NCBI RefSeq assembly: GCF_003033885.1
Contig: NZ_CP024081.1
Coordinates: forward strand, 4,590,388-4,654,387
Source of the DNA: Pseudomonas rhizophila
GTDB taxonomy: Bacteria; Pseudomonadota; Gammaproteobacteria; Pseudomonadales; Pseudomonadaceae
DNA: 64,000 nt
Direction: 5' to 3'
This document shows positions 16,928 to 26,460 of the stretch, piece by piece (the stretch's first letter is position 1; the number at the start of each line of letters is the position of its first letter). The notes beneath the pieces are model-generated. The model made no database searches, was not told the origin of the DNA, and saw only the letters and a list, made by a program, of their open reading frames with translations. The position numbers were made by a program, and so were the translations under genes.

Positions 16928-18334
16928 ATGGACGCAACTTCTATCGCCGGCCCACAGCTGATGGTGAGCCTGGTCCTGGCCATCGTCATACTCATCGTGC
17001 TGGTTCTCAAGACCCGCATCCACGCCCTGCTGGCGCTGATCATCGCCGCCTCGATCGCCGGCCTGGGTGGCGGCATGGCGCCCGACGCGCTGGTCAAATC
17101 CATCACCACCGGCTTCGGTGCCACGCTGTCGACCATCGGCCTGGTCATCGGTTTCGGTGTGATGATGGGCCGCCTGCTGGAAGTCTCCGGCGCCGCCGAA
17201 CGAATGGCCTATACCTTCGTGCGCTGGCTGGGCAACAAACGCGAAGAGTGGGCGATGATGGTGACCGGCTACATCGTCTCGGTGCCGATCTTCTGCGACT
17301 CGGCGTTCGTCATCCTCAACCCGTTGGTCCGGGCGCTGGCGCGCAACAGCGGCAAATCGATGCTGACCCTGGGTATTGCCCTGGCCAGCGGCCTGATGCT
17401 GACCCACCATGCGGTTCCACCGACGCCAGGGCCACTGGGGATTGCCGGGATTTTCAATATCGACGTGGGGTTGATGATTTTCTGGGGCGTGGTATTCACC
17501 ATTCCCGGCACCTTCGTGCTGGTGGCCTACGCCCGCTTCATGGGCCCACGCATCGAGGCGATGATCGCGCAAAGCGGCCAGACACCGGTCGAACCCGCCA
17601 CCGCCTATCGTGAAGTGCTCGAACGCGCCGATGCCCGCGAGGCCGAACTGCCACCGCTGTGGCTGTCGATGCTGCCGATCGTGCTGCCCATCCTGCTGAT
17701 CTTCGCCAACACCCTGGTCGTCGCCCTCGGCAAACTCAACGGTGACAGCACCCTGACGCAGAGCCTGTTCGGTCAGACCATCGCTTTCGTCGGCAACCCG
17801 GTCATCGCAGTCGGCCTCGGGGTGGTGGCGGCACTGTATGGCCTGGTGCCGCGGCGCCCGCGTGAGGAAGTCATCGCGCACATGGAGAAAGGCGTGGAAA
17901 GCGCCGGCATCATCCTGCTGGTCACCGGTGCCGGTGGTGCATTGGGTGCCGTGTTGCGCGACAGCGGTGCGGGTCAGTACATGGGCGAATGGGTCGCCAC
18001 CTTGCCGCTGCCGGCGGTGTTGATCCCCTTCGTGATCGCGTCCCTGGTGCGCCTGATCCAGGGCAGCGGCACCGTGGCAATGATCACTGGCGCCTCGATT
18101 TCGGCGCCGATCCTGGCCTCGATTCCCGACGTTAACATGGTCTTCGCCGCCCAGGCGGCGGCCATTGGCTCGATGGTCTTTGGCTACTTCAACGACAGCT
18201 ATTTCTGGGTAGTCAACCGCATGCTCGGGGTCACCAACGCCAAGCATCAGATGCTGACCTGGTCGATTCCGACCACGATCGGCTGGTTCACCTCCCTGCT
18301 CACCCTGTTGCTCTTCAACGCCATTCTCGGATAA
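16928..18334 (+). CDS. GntP family permease, probable threonate/erythronate transporter
   Basis: A 468-residue integral membrane protein with about 12-14 hydrophobic segments and GntP/gluconate:H+ symporter hallmarks (NKREEWAMMVTGYIVSVPIF, HHAVPPTPGP, QGSGTVAMITGASI). The family takes up gluconate-like sugar acids; with denD directly upstream and the whole tetronate pathway adjacent, four-carbon aldonic acids are the likely substrates (inference). It is followed by a strong hairpin. Confidence 0.86.
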   Translation: MDATSIAGPQLMVSLVLAIVILIVLVLKTRIHALLALIIAASIAGLGGGMAPDALVKSITTGFGATLSTIGLVIGFGVMMGRLLEVSGAAERMAYTFVRWLGNKREEWAMMVTGYIVSVPIFCDSAFVILNPLVRALARNSGKSMLTLGIALASGLMLTHHAVPPTPGPLGIAGIFNIDVGLMIFWGVVFTIPGTFVLVAYARFMGPRIEAMIAQSGQTPVEPATAYREVLERADAREAELPPLWLSMLPIVLPILLIFANTLVVALGKLNGDSTLTQSLFGQTIAFVGNPVIAVGLGVVAALYGLVPRRPREEVIAHMEKGVESAGIILLVTGAGGALGAVLRDSGAGQYMGEWVATLPLPAVLIPFVIASLVRLIQGSGTVAMITGASISAPILASIPDVNMVFAAQAAAIGSMVFGYFNDSYFWVVNRMLGVTNAKHQMLTWSIPTTIGWFTSLLTLLLFNAILG

Positions 18335-18345
18335 CAGCGCCGGGC

Positions 18346-18378
18346 ACCTGGGCAGGAACTGATAAGTCCTGCCCAGGT
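18346..18378. terminator. Strong bidirectional terminator hairpin
   Basis: ACCTGGGCAGGA pairs perfectly with TCCTGCCCAGGT (12 bp, 9-base loop) between the convergent gntP and treA genes, followed on the plus strand by TTTG. Confidence 0.75.
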
Positions 18379-18402
18379 TTGCCCCTTGCTCTTAGCGCCA
18401 GC

Positions 18403-20049
18403 TCATTCACCCACAGTCGTTGCGGAGGAACGTGCGCCATATTTGCTCAACAGTTTCAGCGTCACGCCATTCGTCCAGCCAAAACCGTCCTGCAACTCAT
18501 ATTCGCCACCTCCCCCGCCATCTCCCCGCCCGGACACGTCGTACTTCTCTACCAGCTTGTCTTCCTTGCGGTAAAGATTGTGTACCTGTTGCAGGAAGCG
18601 AGTGCCAATCTGCTGCGCCAGCGCGGTGTGCCCATAGCGATCCAGCCCCTCAACCGCCACCCACTGCAGCGGTGCCCAACCGTTGGGTTCGTCCCACTGC
18701 TGGCCATTGCTGACCTGCGTGGTGGCAATGCCGCCAGGGCGCAGCAGACCATCACGGACTGCCTCGGCCGTGCGATTGGCGTGGTCCGCGGAGGCAAGGC
18801 CGGTGTAAAGAGGAAACAGCGTGGCGGCCGTCAGTTGCGGGCGTTGACGGTGCTGCTGCCAGTCGTAGTCCACGTAGAACCCTGCATCGGCATTCCACAA
18901 ATGCTGCTCAATGGCACGCTGCCGCCGGTCCGCGCGCTGACCATAGGCCTGGACGCATGGCGTGTTTTGCACGGTTTCACACGCCTTGGCGATGGTGCGC
19001 TCCAGGTGATAGAGCAGGCTGTTCAGGTCCACGGGCACAATGGACGTGGTGCGTATGCTCGCCAGGTTCTGGCCGTCGCCAAGCCAGCGCGAACTGAAGT
19101 CCCAACCACTCTCCGCCCCGGCACGCAGATCACGCCAGACCTCTTGCCTGGGTCTGTTCGAGGCCTGTTCGGCGGTTTTGACATCTTGCAGCCAGGATTC
19201 CTGTCGCGGCGTCGAACGGGCATCCCAATAGCGATTGAGCACGCTGCCATCGGCGAGCTTGACCACATGTTGCGCGGCGGCACCCGGCTTGAGCCCCTCA
19301 GCGCCCTGCATCCAATAGGCGTATTCCTTCTGCAGTTGTGGAAGGTAACGCCCAAACGCCTGGTCACCTTCGATGTGCGCCTGCAACTGCACCATGTAAG
19401 CGAAGAATGGCGGTTGTGAGCGGCTCAGGTAGTAGGTGCGATTGCCATTGGGAATGTACCCGTACGTGTCGATCATATAGGCAAAGTTATCGGTCATCTG
19501 GCGCACCTGGGCCTGATCCCCGCTTTGTTCAAGCCCGAGCATGGTGAAGTAGGAGTCCCAGTAGTACATCTCGCGAAAGCGTCCGCCTGGAACGACATAG
19601 GGTTGTGGCAAGGGCAACAGGCTGCTGTAGGGCGGCACTTGGCGATAGGTACGGCTTAACACGGGCCAAAGGCTGTCGATGTGCTCTTGAATGGGCGCGC
19701 CCGGTTTCGGTGCCGGGCTTTGCGCTGCGCCGGACTCGATGAAGTTGTCCTTCACGAAGGTTTCGAGATCGAAGTCGCTGTTGTCGCGACGAGCCAGGTA
19801 TTCGGCACGGATTTTCGAGGGGTCGCGGGTGGGCAGTGCGTCGACGAAATGCTTCTGGTCGGTGAACAGTTGGTTGTTCTGCACGGCTTCGAACAACTCG
19901 GGATATGCCTGGTCGGGCGGCAGATTGGCCCGTTCCTTGGCATCCATGTAGCCCCAGGTCGCGGGCGGTTGGCTTGAGCAAGCCGCGCACAGCAACGCGG
20001 CGAAGGACAGGCTGGTGAAATACAGTGGTCGCATCAGCGGCTCCATCAT
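18403..20049 (-). CDS. treA: Periplasmic alpha,alpha-trehalase (GH37)
   Basis: A 548-residue glycoside hydrolase family 37 enzyme splitting trehalose into two glucose. Both family signatures are present: PGGRFREMYYWDSY (about residue 161) and QWDEPNGWAP near the C-terminus. The N-terminus has a signal peptide ending in LLCAACSS. The cysteine could be lipidated, but the -3 residue is Cys rather than Leu, so lipoprotein status is uncertain. The ATG at 20049 has AGGA 7 bases upstream; 20046 and 20034 are alternatives. The gene stands alone, ending near a strong terminator. It probably serves growth on external trehalose after osmotic stress. Confidence 0.92.
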   Translation of the reverse strand: MMEPLMRPLYFTSLSFAALLCAACSSQPPATWGYMDAKERANLPPDQAYPELFEAVQNNQLFTDQKHFVDALPTRDPSKIRAEYLARRDNSDFDLETFVKDNFIESGAAQSPAPKPGAPIQEHIDSLWPVLSRTYRQVPPYSSLLPLPQPYVVPGGRFREMYYWDSYFTMLGLEQSGDQAQVRQMTDNFAYMIDTYGYIPNGNRTYYLSRSQPPFFAYMVQLQAHIEGDQAFGRYLPQLQKEYAYWMQGAEGLKPGAAAQHVVKLADGSVLNRYWDARSTPRQESWLQDVKTAEQASNRPRQEVWRDLRAGAESGWDFSSRWLGDGQNLASIRTTSIVPVDLNSLLYHLERTIAKACETVQNTPCVQAYGQRADRRQRAIEQHLWNADAGFYVDYDWQQHRQRPQLTAATLFPLYTGLASADHANRTAEAVRDGLLRPGGIATTQVSNGQQWDEPNGWAPLQWVAVEGLDRYGHTALAQQIGTRFLQQVHNLYRKEDKLVEKYDVSGRGDGGGGGEYELQDGFGWTNGVTLKLLSKYGARSSATTVGE

Positions 20050-20296
20050 TTGTCGTTCCTGACAAACGACTGACACGGCCGAACAAACCCGGGTTCATTA
20101 AATGTCGCCGAATCGACAGCTGGAACAAGAGAGGCCACACTCAAGTTTTTCACAGGGTCTGGCCCGACCGCCCCAGGTTCAATGCCCCCCGGTTTCGACG
20201 GATGACACTCAAGCGCGTATAGGCCCAGCCGATAACACATTAAGTCAACGGCCCCCAGGCCGCGCCGGCACTGCTGGTTGCATAGGGTAACTCTCG

Positions 20297-21067
20297 ATGA
20301 TTTTGCCGTTTAACCGTCTGCTGATGAGCTGCGTCCTGGTGTTCCTGGCTGCAAGCTCAGCCGTGCCAAACGCTGCCGCAGAGACTGCGCTGCGCATCGT
20401 TACGGAAGAACTGCCGCCCTATAACATGACGCAGAACGGGCGAGTGACCGGTATGAGCACCGAGGTGGTCCAGGCGGTGCTCAAGGAGGTCGGCGTAGAG
20501 GCGTCCATCCAGCCCATGCCTTGGGCGCGGGCCTACGAACTGGCGCTCAATGAAAGTAACGTGTTGATCTATTCAATCGTTCGAACGCCTGCGCGTGAAT
20601 CACTTTTCCAGTGGGTCGGGGCCATCGCCCCAACCCAGTGGTACATGTATTCGCTGGCTGAGCGCCCGGTAAAACTCAACTCGCTGGACGATGCGCACGG
20701 TCACCAGATTGCCACCGTCAATCAGGACGTGGGTGAGCAATACCTGGTGTCGAAGGGTTTCCGCATTGGTAAAGACCTGCAGTCGAGCAACAAGTACGAA
20801 CACAACTACCGCAAGCTCAAGGTCGATCACGTGGAGCTATGGATTTCCAACGAGCTCAACGCGCTGTACCTGACCCGCCAGAATGGTGAAGACCCGGATA
20901 AAGTGTTGATCCGCTCGCTGCCGCTTCCCGAATTGAGCAGTCAGGATGGCTTGAGCATGGCGTTCAGTCGCAAGACGCCGGCCGCGACGGTCGAGAAATT
21001 CCGCTCAGGCCTGGAGACCATCCGCCGTAATGGCGTTTACGACGCCATCATGCGCAAGTGGTTATGA
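20297..21067 (+). CDS. Periplasmic solute-binding protein (SBP_bac_3 type), first of a pair
   Basis: A 256-residue protein with a signal peptide (about residues 1-28, ending PNAAAET). The mature part resembles family-3 amino-acid-binding proteins (LRIVTEELPPYNM, STEVVQAVLKEVG, PWARAYELA, RTPARE). No ABC permease or ATPase is nearby. It ends one base before a membrane GGDEF protein, and a paralogue follows that gene. The pair share PWARAYE.AL and RTPARE..F.WVG. This arrangement suggests a signalling rather than uptake role (inference). The ribosome site is weak. Confidence 0.82.
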   Translation: MILPFNRLLMSCVLVFLAASSAVPNAAAETALRIVTEELPPYNMTQNGRVTGMSTEVVQAVLKEVGVEASIQPMPWARAYELALNESNVLIYSIVRTPARESLFQWVGAIAPTQWYMYSLAERPVKLNSLDDAHGHQIATVNQDVGEQYLVSKGFRIGKDLQSSNKYEHNYRKLKVDHVELWISNELNALYLTRQNGEDPDKVLIRSLPLPELSSQDGLSMAFSRKTPAATVEKFRSGLETIRRNGVYDAIMRKWL

Positions 21068-21068
21068 C

Positions 21069-22412
21069 ATGGCCGACGATTTTCGGACTGTCCCCATCCA
21101 TCCGCCAAAAACCAGGACGTTCAGCTCGCTGGGACGGCGTCTGGTGTTGGCCACGCTGGTGTTCTGCCTGTGCTTTACCTTGGCGATGGTCACGCTGCGT
21201 ACCTGGCAGGCCTGGGAAAACAATCTGGCGCAGATGAATTCCGAGCTGGTCCTGATCGACCAGGTGTTCCAGAACACCCTGGCCCATGCCATTTGGGAAA
21301 TGGACCGTGAATCGTTGGACAAGCAGATCACCAGCGTTGCGAATGCGGCGCCGGTGGGACGCGTGGCACTCAATATCCTGCGACCCGGACAGGCGCCAGA
21401 AATCATCGAGTTCAATCGATATGCCAGCAATGCATCCAGCGTGGCGCCGGTGCTGCATCGCCAGCTCGTCGCGCAGCCCTACATCGGCGCCAACGAAAAG
21501 GTCGGTGAACTGACCATCGAGGGCGATAACAACCTGCTTTGGGAACGCCTCTGGGACGAAGCCCGCAGCATCGTCATCACGCAGGTGATCCAGTCGTTGC
21601 TGCTGGCCGGCCTGGTCATGACCATGTTCAACCGCCTGGTGACCGTGCACGTTGTCCATATCGCCCGGCATCTGGGGAAACTCTCACCACAAACACTCAA
21701 CTCCCACCTCAAGCTGCAACGTTCGGTCCGGCGCCAGGACGAGTTGAGCCTGCTCGAATCCAAAGTCAATGCACTGCAAGACAACCTCCACGCCCATCTG
21801 GAGCGCCAGCACTCGGACGAACTGGCCCTTGCAGCCAGTCGCGACCAGTTGGCCGAACTGGTCGAGGCGCGCACTTCGGAACTCAAGGCCGCCAACCAGG
21901 CCCTCGAAGCGCTGTCGCGTCACGATGCCTTGACGGGCTTGGCCAACCGTCGTTACTTCGATGAACTGAAGGATGTCGAATTCCGCCGTGCGATCCGCCA
22001 CAACACCCCGCTGGCCGTGCTGATGTGCGATGTGGATTTCTTCAAGATCTACAACGACACCTACGGCCATATCAAAGGGGACGAGTGCTTGAAACAGATC
22101 GCCGGGACCCTGCGCAGTGTCTTCGGCCGCTCCGGCGAACTGACTGCTCGCCTGGGGGGTGAGGAGTTTGTCGTGGTATTGCCCAATATCAACGCCAGCC
22201 AGGCATGCGAGGCAGCCCAGCGGTTTCGTGAAAGCCTGGCTGAACTTGCACTGCCCCATGGCGGCTCAGCGGTTTCCCCTTTTGTCACCCTGAGCATCGG
22301 CGTCGCCGAGCTGGACACCAAAACCATGGATCACTTCGATCAACTGCTGCAACGCGCCGACCAGGCGTTGTACCGGGCCAAACGCCAGGGGCGCAATTGC
22401 GTCGCTTTATAA
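21069..22412 (+). CDS. Membrane diguanylate cyclase with periplasmic sensor region
   Basis: A 447-residue protein: transmembrane segment 1 at about residues 22-45, a periplasmic region of about 125 residues, transmembrane segment 2 at about 175-200, a coiled stretch with repeated leucines and glutamates (about 240-285) and a GGDEF domain with catalytic GGEEF. The upstream inhibitory site reads RSGE instead of RxxD, so product inhibition may be weakened. The ATG at 21069 follows the preceding stop by one base. It lies between two paralogous solute-binding proteins, which could dock on its periplasmic part. No EAL domain is present. Confidence 0.86.
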   Translation: MADDFRTVPIHPPKTRTFSSLGRRLVLATLVFCLCFTLAMVTLRTWQAWENNLAQMNSELVLIDQVFQNTLAHAIWEMDRESLDKQITSVANAAPVGRVALNILRPGQAPEIIEFNRYASNASSVAPVLHRQLVAQPYIGANEKVGELTIEGDNNLLWERLWDEARSIVITQVIQSLLLAGLVMTMFNRLVTVHVVHIARHLGKLSPQTLNSHLKLQRSVRRQDELSLLESKVNALQDNLHAHLERQHSDELALAASRDQLAELVEARTSELKAANQALEALSRHDALTGLANRRYFDELKDVEFRRAIRHNTPLAVLMCDVDFFKIYNDTYGHIKGDECLKQIAGTLRSVFGRSGELTARLGGEEFVVVLPNINASQACEAAQRFRESLAELALPHGGSAVSPFVTLSIGVAELDTKTMDHFDQLLQRADQALYRAKRQGRNCVAL

Positions 22413-22437
22413 AACCACCGTGTGCTGCGAGGTCTGT

Positions 22438-23172
22438 ATGCACTACCGTCTGAAGCTCTGCTCCTGCTTGCTCCTGGCCCTGATCAGCGTGAAAAGTCAC
22501 GCCGAGGCGATCGAAGTCGTGACCGAAGACTCGTTATACGCCTACCTGCGTGAAGGCGCGCTCGTCGGCCCGGGCACTCGAATAGCCGACGAAACCTTGA
22601 GAGGCGCAGGAATCAGCGATTACCGCATGTTGTTGTACCCATGGGCACGCGCTTACGAAAAAGCGCTGCATGAACCCAATGTGATGATCTTCCCGCTCGA
22701 TCGCACCCCGGCCCGTGAGCAGATGTTCAAGTGGGTGGGTGAAATCCATCGGGCGACGACCAAGCTCTACAAGCTGCGTGGGCGTGACGGCATCGCCGTT
22801 GACAACCTTGAAGACGCCAAGCAGTACACCATAGGCGTGGTACGCAATGACGCCAAGCAGGTTTACCTGCAGCAGAAAGGCTTTACCCGGCTGGTGGTAT
22901 CGGCGGACAACCACGATAACTTTCAGAAACTGTTGAATCAGCAGATTCAGTTGCTGCCGATGCCCGAGAACACTGCGCGCCTGATGAGCAAAGATGCCCA
23001 AGTGGATTTCACCACTCTGGAGGAGGTCTTTTCCCTGGATGAACAGCCCCACCGAGTTCACATGGCGTTTAGCCTGAGCACCCCAGACGAAATCGTCACC
23101 CGGGCTCAACAAGCTTTCGCGAAGCTCAAGGCTTCAGGCGAAGTGGATCGGATCATGACTGAAGAGCGTTAG
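22438..23172 (+). CDS. Periplasmic solute-binding protein, second of a pair
   Basis: A 244-residue protein with a signal peptide (residues 1-22, ending VKSHAEA). It is a paralogue of the protein two genes upstream, sharing PWARAYEKAL, DRTPAREQMFKWVG and overall length. The ATG at 22438 has GAGGT 4 bases upstream. It lies 25 bases after the GGDEF gene on the same strand. As with its partner there is no ABC transporter, so it may sense a small cationic or amino-acid-like ligand for the cyclase (inference). Confidence 0.8.
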   Translation: MHYRLKLCSCLLLALISVKSHAEAIEVVTEDSLYAYLREGALVGPGTRIADETLRGAGISDYRMLLYPWARAYEKALHEPNVMIFPLDRTPAREQMFKWVGEIHRATTKLYKLRGRDGIAVDNLEDAKQYTIGVVRNDAKQVYLQQKGFTRLVVSADNHDNFQKLLNQQIQLLPMPENTARLMSKDAQVDFTTLEEVFSLDEQPHRVHMAFSLSTPDEIVTRAQQAFAKLKASGEVDRIMTEER

Positions 23173-23301
23173 CGGGTAAGCCTAATGCAGTACGTGCAGG
23201 CGGGGTGATTTGCTGACGCTGACCCTCCTATGGCAGGCTTGGGTCAGAGCTTTTTTTCGCGGTTCACGCGGTCACTGCAAGTCGGCAATGAGGCCCCTCC
23301 C

Positions 23302-24141
23302 ATGAGCAAAGCGCCCTATGTACCGCCCAGAGTCTGGAAATACAACGCCCCGTCTGGCGGCCAGTTCGCCAACATCAACCGCCCTACCGCCGGGCCGACC
23401 CATGAAAAAGTATTGCCAGTGGGCGAACATCCGCTGCAGCTCTATTCACTGGCCACGCCCAATGGCGTGAAGGTGACCATCCTGCTGGAAGAGCTGTTGG
23501 CGCTGGGGCACACCGGCGCCGAATATGACGCCTGGCTGATTCGCATCAACGAGGGCGACCAGTTCTCCAGTGGCTTTGTCCAGATCAACCCGAACTCCAA
23601 GATCCCGGCGTTGCTCGATCGCAGCGTGGAGCCGGCGATCCGGGTTTTCGAGTCCGGTTCGATCCTGCTGTACCTGGCGGAAAAGTTCGGCGCCTTCCTG
23701 CCCACCGATCCGGCCGGGCGCACCGAAACCCTGAACTGGCTGTTCTGGCAAATGGGCGCAGCCCCCTATCTGGGCGGAGGCTTCGGGCATTTCTACGCTT
23801 ACGCGCCCGATAAACTTGAGTACCCCATCAATCGTTTCACCATGGAAGCCAAACGCCAGCTCGACGTCCTGAATCGCCGTCTTGGCGAAAGCCAATACCT
23901 GGCCGCAGACAGCTACACCATCGCCGATATCGCGGTCTGGCCCTGGTATGGTCAATTGGTGCGCGACAACGTGTACTCGGCTGCCGAGTTCCTGGCTGCC
24001 CACGAATATACCCATGTGCAACGCTGGGCCGAGGAGATCGCCAATCGACCGGCAGTGATCCGGGGGCAACGAGTGAACCGCACGTGGGGTGATGAAGCGA
24101 GCCAAGTGCCGGAGCGGCATCGGGCTGAGGATCTGGATTGA
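23302..24141 (+). CDS. yghU: Glutathione S-transferase of the YghU (nu class) type
   Basis: A 279-residue enzyme. A thioredoxin-fold N-terminal domain follows an extended arm (about residues 1-45); the glutathione-binding region includes YSLATPNGVKV, NPNSKIPAL and FESGSILLYLAEK. The C-terminal helical domain (about 130-265) contains YTIADIAVWPW. E. coli YghU (288 residues) is a disulfide-bond reductase with two bound glutathiones. I chose the ATG at 23302 with GAGG 8 bases upstream. It appears monocistronic and is followed by a hairpin. Confidence 0.88.
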   Translation: MSKAPYVPPRVWKYNAPSGGQFANINRPTAGPTHEKVLPVGEHPLQLYSLATPNGVKVTILLEELLALGHTGAEYDAWLIRINEGDQFSSGFVQINPNSKIPALLDRSVEPAIRVFESGSILLYLAEKFGAFLPTDPAGRTETLNWLFWQMGAAPYLGGGFGHFYAYAPDKLEYPINRFTMEAKRQLDVLNRRLGESQYLAADSYTIADIAVWPWYGQLVRDNVYSAAEFLAAHEYTHVQRWAEEIANRPAVIRGQRVNRTWGDEASQVPERHRAEDLD

Positions 24142-24172
24142 AGGGGCCGGGCCGGTCTTTTCCTGTCAGCAC

Positions 24173-24206
24173 CGGATAGCAACCGCGGTGGGCCGGGCGC
24201 TATCCG
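24173..24206. terminator. Hairpin after the YghU-type gene
   Basis: CGGATAGC pairs with GCTATCCG across an 18-base GC-rich loop, 31 bases after the stop. There is no T tract. Confidence 0.4.
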
Positions 24207-24370
24207 AATCGCTGACCGCTGCGCGGATTAAACACGAATCGTGAATCGATGATTGACTTTTCAGCCATTGAACCTGCAATCGCATTCCCTATGCTGGCAT
24301 GACTGCTCATTGAGCGCGGCGCATCGTGAGGCCCTCCCGGCGCGCCTTCCGATCACTCGCGAGAACCGTC

Positions 24371-25792
24371 ATGAAAGGCCCCAGAACGCTCTACCAGAAG
24401 CATATAGATGCCCACACCGTCTGTACGCTGGACGACCATGGCCATGTGTTGCTCTACATCGACCGCCAGGTCGCCAACGAATACACCAGCCCCCAGGCCT
24501 TCAGCGGCTTGAGAGAGGCGAACAGAACGGTATGGCGCCCGTCATCGACGTTGTGCGTGGTCGATCACGTCAACCCGACCGCGCCTGATCGCGTCGCGGC
24601 CATGCCGGATGCGGGTGGCGCGCTTCAGGTTTCTTACTTCGAGCAGAACTGTCGAGACTTCGGAATCGAGTTGTTCGATGTCCTGGACAAGCGACAAGGC
24701 ATTGAGCACGTGGTTGCCCCTGAGCAAGGCTTCATTCTTCCCGGGATGGTCGTGGCCGCAGGTGATAGCCACACAACGACCTATGGCGCGCTGGGCGCCT
24801 TTGGTTTTGGTATCGGCACTTCGGAAATTGAACACCTGCTCGCCACACAGACGTTGGTCTATAAACGTCTGAAGACCCTGCGCGTGAATGTGCACGGGCG
24901 GATGGGCGCAGGCGTCACCTCCAAAGACATCATCATGGCCTTGATCCGCGACATCGGTGCGTCCGGTGCGACGGGCTACGCCATCGAATTCTCCGGCCCC
25001 ACCATTGAGTCCCTCAGCGTCGAAGCGCGCATGACCATCTGCAACATGGCCGTAGAGGCCGGTGCCCGTGGGGCTTTCATGGCGCCGGACGAAAAGGTGT
25101 ACGCCTACCTCAAAGACAAACCGCGAGCCCCGAAAGGGGCGCTATGGGAGCAGGCTGTCGAGAAATGGAAGACGCTTTATTCCGACCCTGGAGCGCATTT
25201 CGACAAGGAAGTCGAACTCGATGCCAGCGCGTTGGAGCCGATGGTGACTTGGGGAACCAGCCCTGACCAGGCCGCGCCGATTGGTGAGTGCGTACCGGAT
25301 CCGCGCCTGGAGAGCGACCTGATCCGCAGGCAGGACCTGCAGCGTGCACTGCGCTACATGGGCCTTGAGCCGGGAACCCGACTGGCCGGGGTGCCGATCA
25401 GTCACGCCTTTATCGGCTCCTGTACCAACGCGCGCATCGAGGATCTGCGCGATGTCGCGCGCATCGTTCGGGGTCGCAAAGTAGCGGCGAGCGTGCGCGC
25501 GATGATCGTACCGGGTTCCACGCTGGTGCGTGATCAGGCACAAGCGGAGGGGCTGGCGCAGATCTTCAAGGATGCCGGCTTCGAATGGCGCCAGTCCGGC
25601 TGCTCGATGTGCCTGGCGATGAATGATGATGTGCTGTCGCCGGGAGATCGCTGTGCCTCCAGTACCAACCGAAATTTCGAGGGCCGTCAGGGCGCCGGAG
25701 CAAGAACTCACCTCATGAGCCCGGCGATGGTCGCCGCCGCAGCGATTTGCGGCCACCTCACCGACGTTCGTCAACTGTCCATGGAGAGCTGA
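24371..25792 (+). CDS. LeuC-like large subunit of an isopropylmalate-type hydro-lyase
   Basis: A 473-residue aconitase-superfamily protein. The three [4Fe-4S] cysteines are in GSCTN and GCSMC, with VAAGDSHTTTYG and SSTNRNFEGRQG typical of LeuC. I chose the ATG at 24371. The small subunit follows 2 bases after the stop. No leuB or leuA is nearby, so this is probably a catabolic paralogue isomerising or dehydrating a 2- or 3-hydroxydiacid (for example isopropylmalate, citramalate or dimethylmalate) rather than the housekeeping leucine enzyme. The substrate cannot be read from the sequence. Confidence 0.82.
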   Translation: MKGPRTLYQKHIDAHTVCTLDDHGHVLLYIDRQVANEYTSPQAFSGLREANRTVWRPSSTLCVVDHVNPTAPDRVAAMPDAGGALQVSYFEQNCRDFGIELFDVLDKRQGIEHVVAPEQGFILPGMVVAAGDSHTTTYGALGAFGFGIGTSEIEHLLATQTLVYKRLKTLRVNVHGRMGAGVTSKDIIMALIRDIGASGATGYAIEFSGPTIESLSVEARMTICNMAVEAGARGAFMAPDEKVYAYLKDKPRAPKGALWEQAVEKWKTLYSDPGAHFDKEVELDASALEPMVTWGTSPDQAAPIGECVPDPRLESDLIRRQDLQRALRYMGLEPGTRLAGVPISHAFIGSCTNARIEDLRDVARIVRGRKVAASVRAMIVPGSTLVRDQAQAEGLAQIFKDAGFEWRQSGCSMCLAMNDDVLSPGDRCASSTNRNFEGRQGAGARTHLMSPAMVAAAAICGHLTDVRQLSMES

Positions 25793-25793
25793 A

Positions 25794-26402
25794 ATGCAGC
25801 CATTCACCATCGTTCGCGGTATCGCCGCACCGCTGCCCGCCGCGAATGTGGACACCGACGTCATCATGCCCAAGCAGTTCCTCAAGGGCATCGATCGCAA
25901 TGGGCTGGACCGCGGGGTCTTCTTTGACTTGCGTTTCCTGGCCGATGGCGTCCCCAATCCGGCGTTCATTCTCAATCAGGCCCCTTGGGATCACGCCAGT
26001 TTCCTGATCACCGGACCTAATTTCGGTTGTGGTTCCAGCCGCGAGCACGCGGTCTGGGGGCTGAAGCAATTGGGTATACGCGCACTGATCGGCACGAGTT
26101 TCGCTGGTATTTTCTCCGACAACTGCCAGCGCAATGGTGTTCTGCTCATTCAGTTGAAGGAGTCAGAACAGCAGGAGATCAGCCATCTCGTTGGGTCACC
26201 TGAAAACTCGCAGATCACGATCGATCTGCATGCCCAGCAGATTCACCTTCAGAGCGGAAAGATAATTGGGTTCGAGATGGACCCCTTACGTAAAAAAGCG
26301 CTGCTGGAAGGTCTCGATGCGATTGGTACAACGCTTGAGCACACGTCACGAATCCGCGACTTCGAGGCACTGCACCATCGTTTGAACCCCTGGCTTGCCT
26401 GA
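25794..26402 (+). CDS. LeuD-like small subunit of an isopropylmalate-type hydro-lyase
   Basis: A 202-residue swivel-domain subunit with NVDTDVIMPKQFLKG near residue 20, FGCGSSREHAVWGL (the substrate-binding loop) near 77 and GTSFAGIFSDNCQRNGV near 102. It starts immediately after the LeuC-like gene, so they form a heterodimeric enzyme. It converges on a LysR gene whose stop is 58 bases away. Confidence 0.86.
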   Translation: MQPFTIVRGIAAPLPAANVDTDVIMPKQFLKGIDRNGLDRGVFFDLRFLADGVPNPAFILNQAPWDHASFLITGPNFGCGSSREHAVWGLKQLGIRALIGTSFAGIFSDNCQRNGVLLIQLKESEQQEISHLVGSPENSQITIDLHAQQIHLQSGKIIGFEMDPLRKKALLEGLDAIGTTLEHTSRIRDFEALHHRLNPWLA

Positions 26403-26460
26403 GCCTCGAGCGAACAAGGGCCTGCATCCTGCGGGCCTGCGGGGCCGGACAGAACTGCCG

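Noticed and set aside
16862..18247. Minus-strand open frame (461 codons) opposite gntP
   Set aside because: Extremely His/Asp/Gln-rich sequence produced by reading a hydrophobic membrane-protein gene backwards; no ribosome site.
24371..26402. Housekeeping leucine biosynthesis leuCD
   Set aside because: No leuA or leuB nearby, and the pair lies among catabolic genes; treated as a paralogue of unknown substrate.
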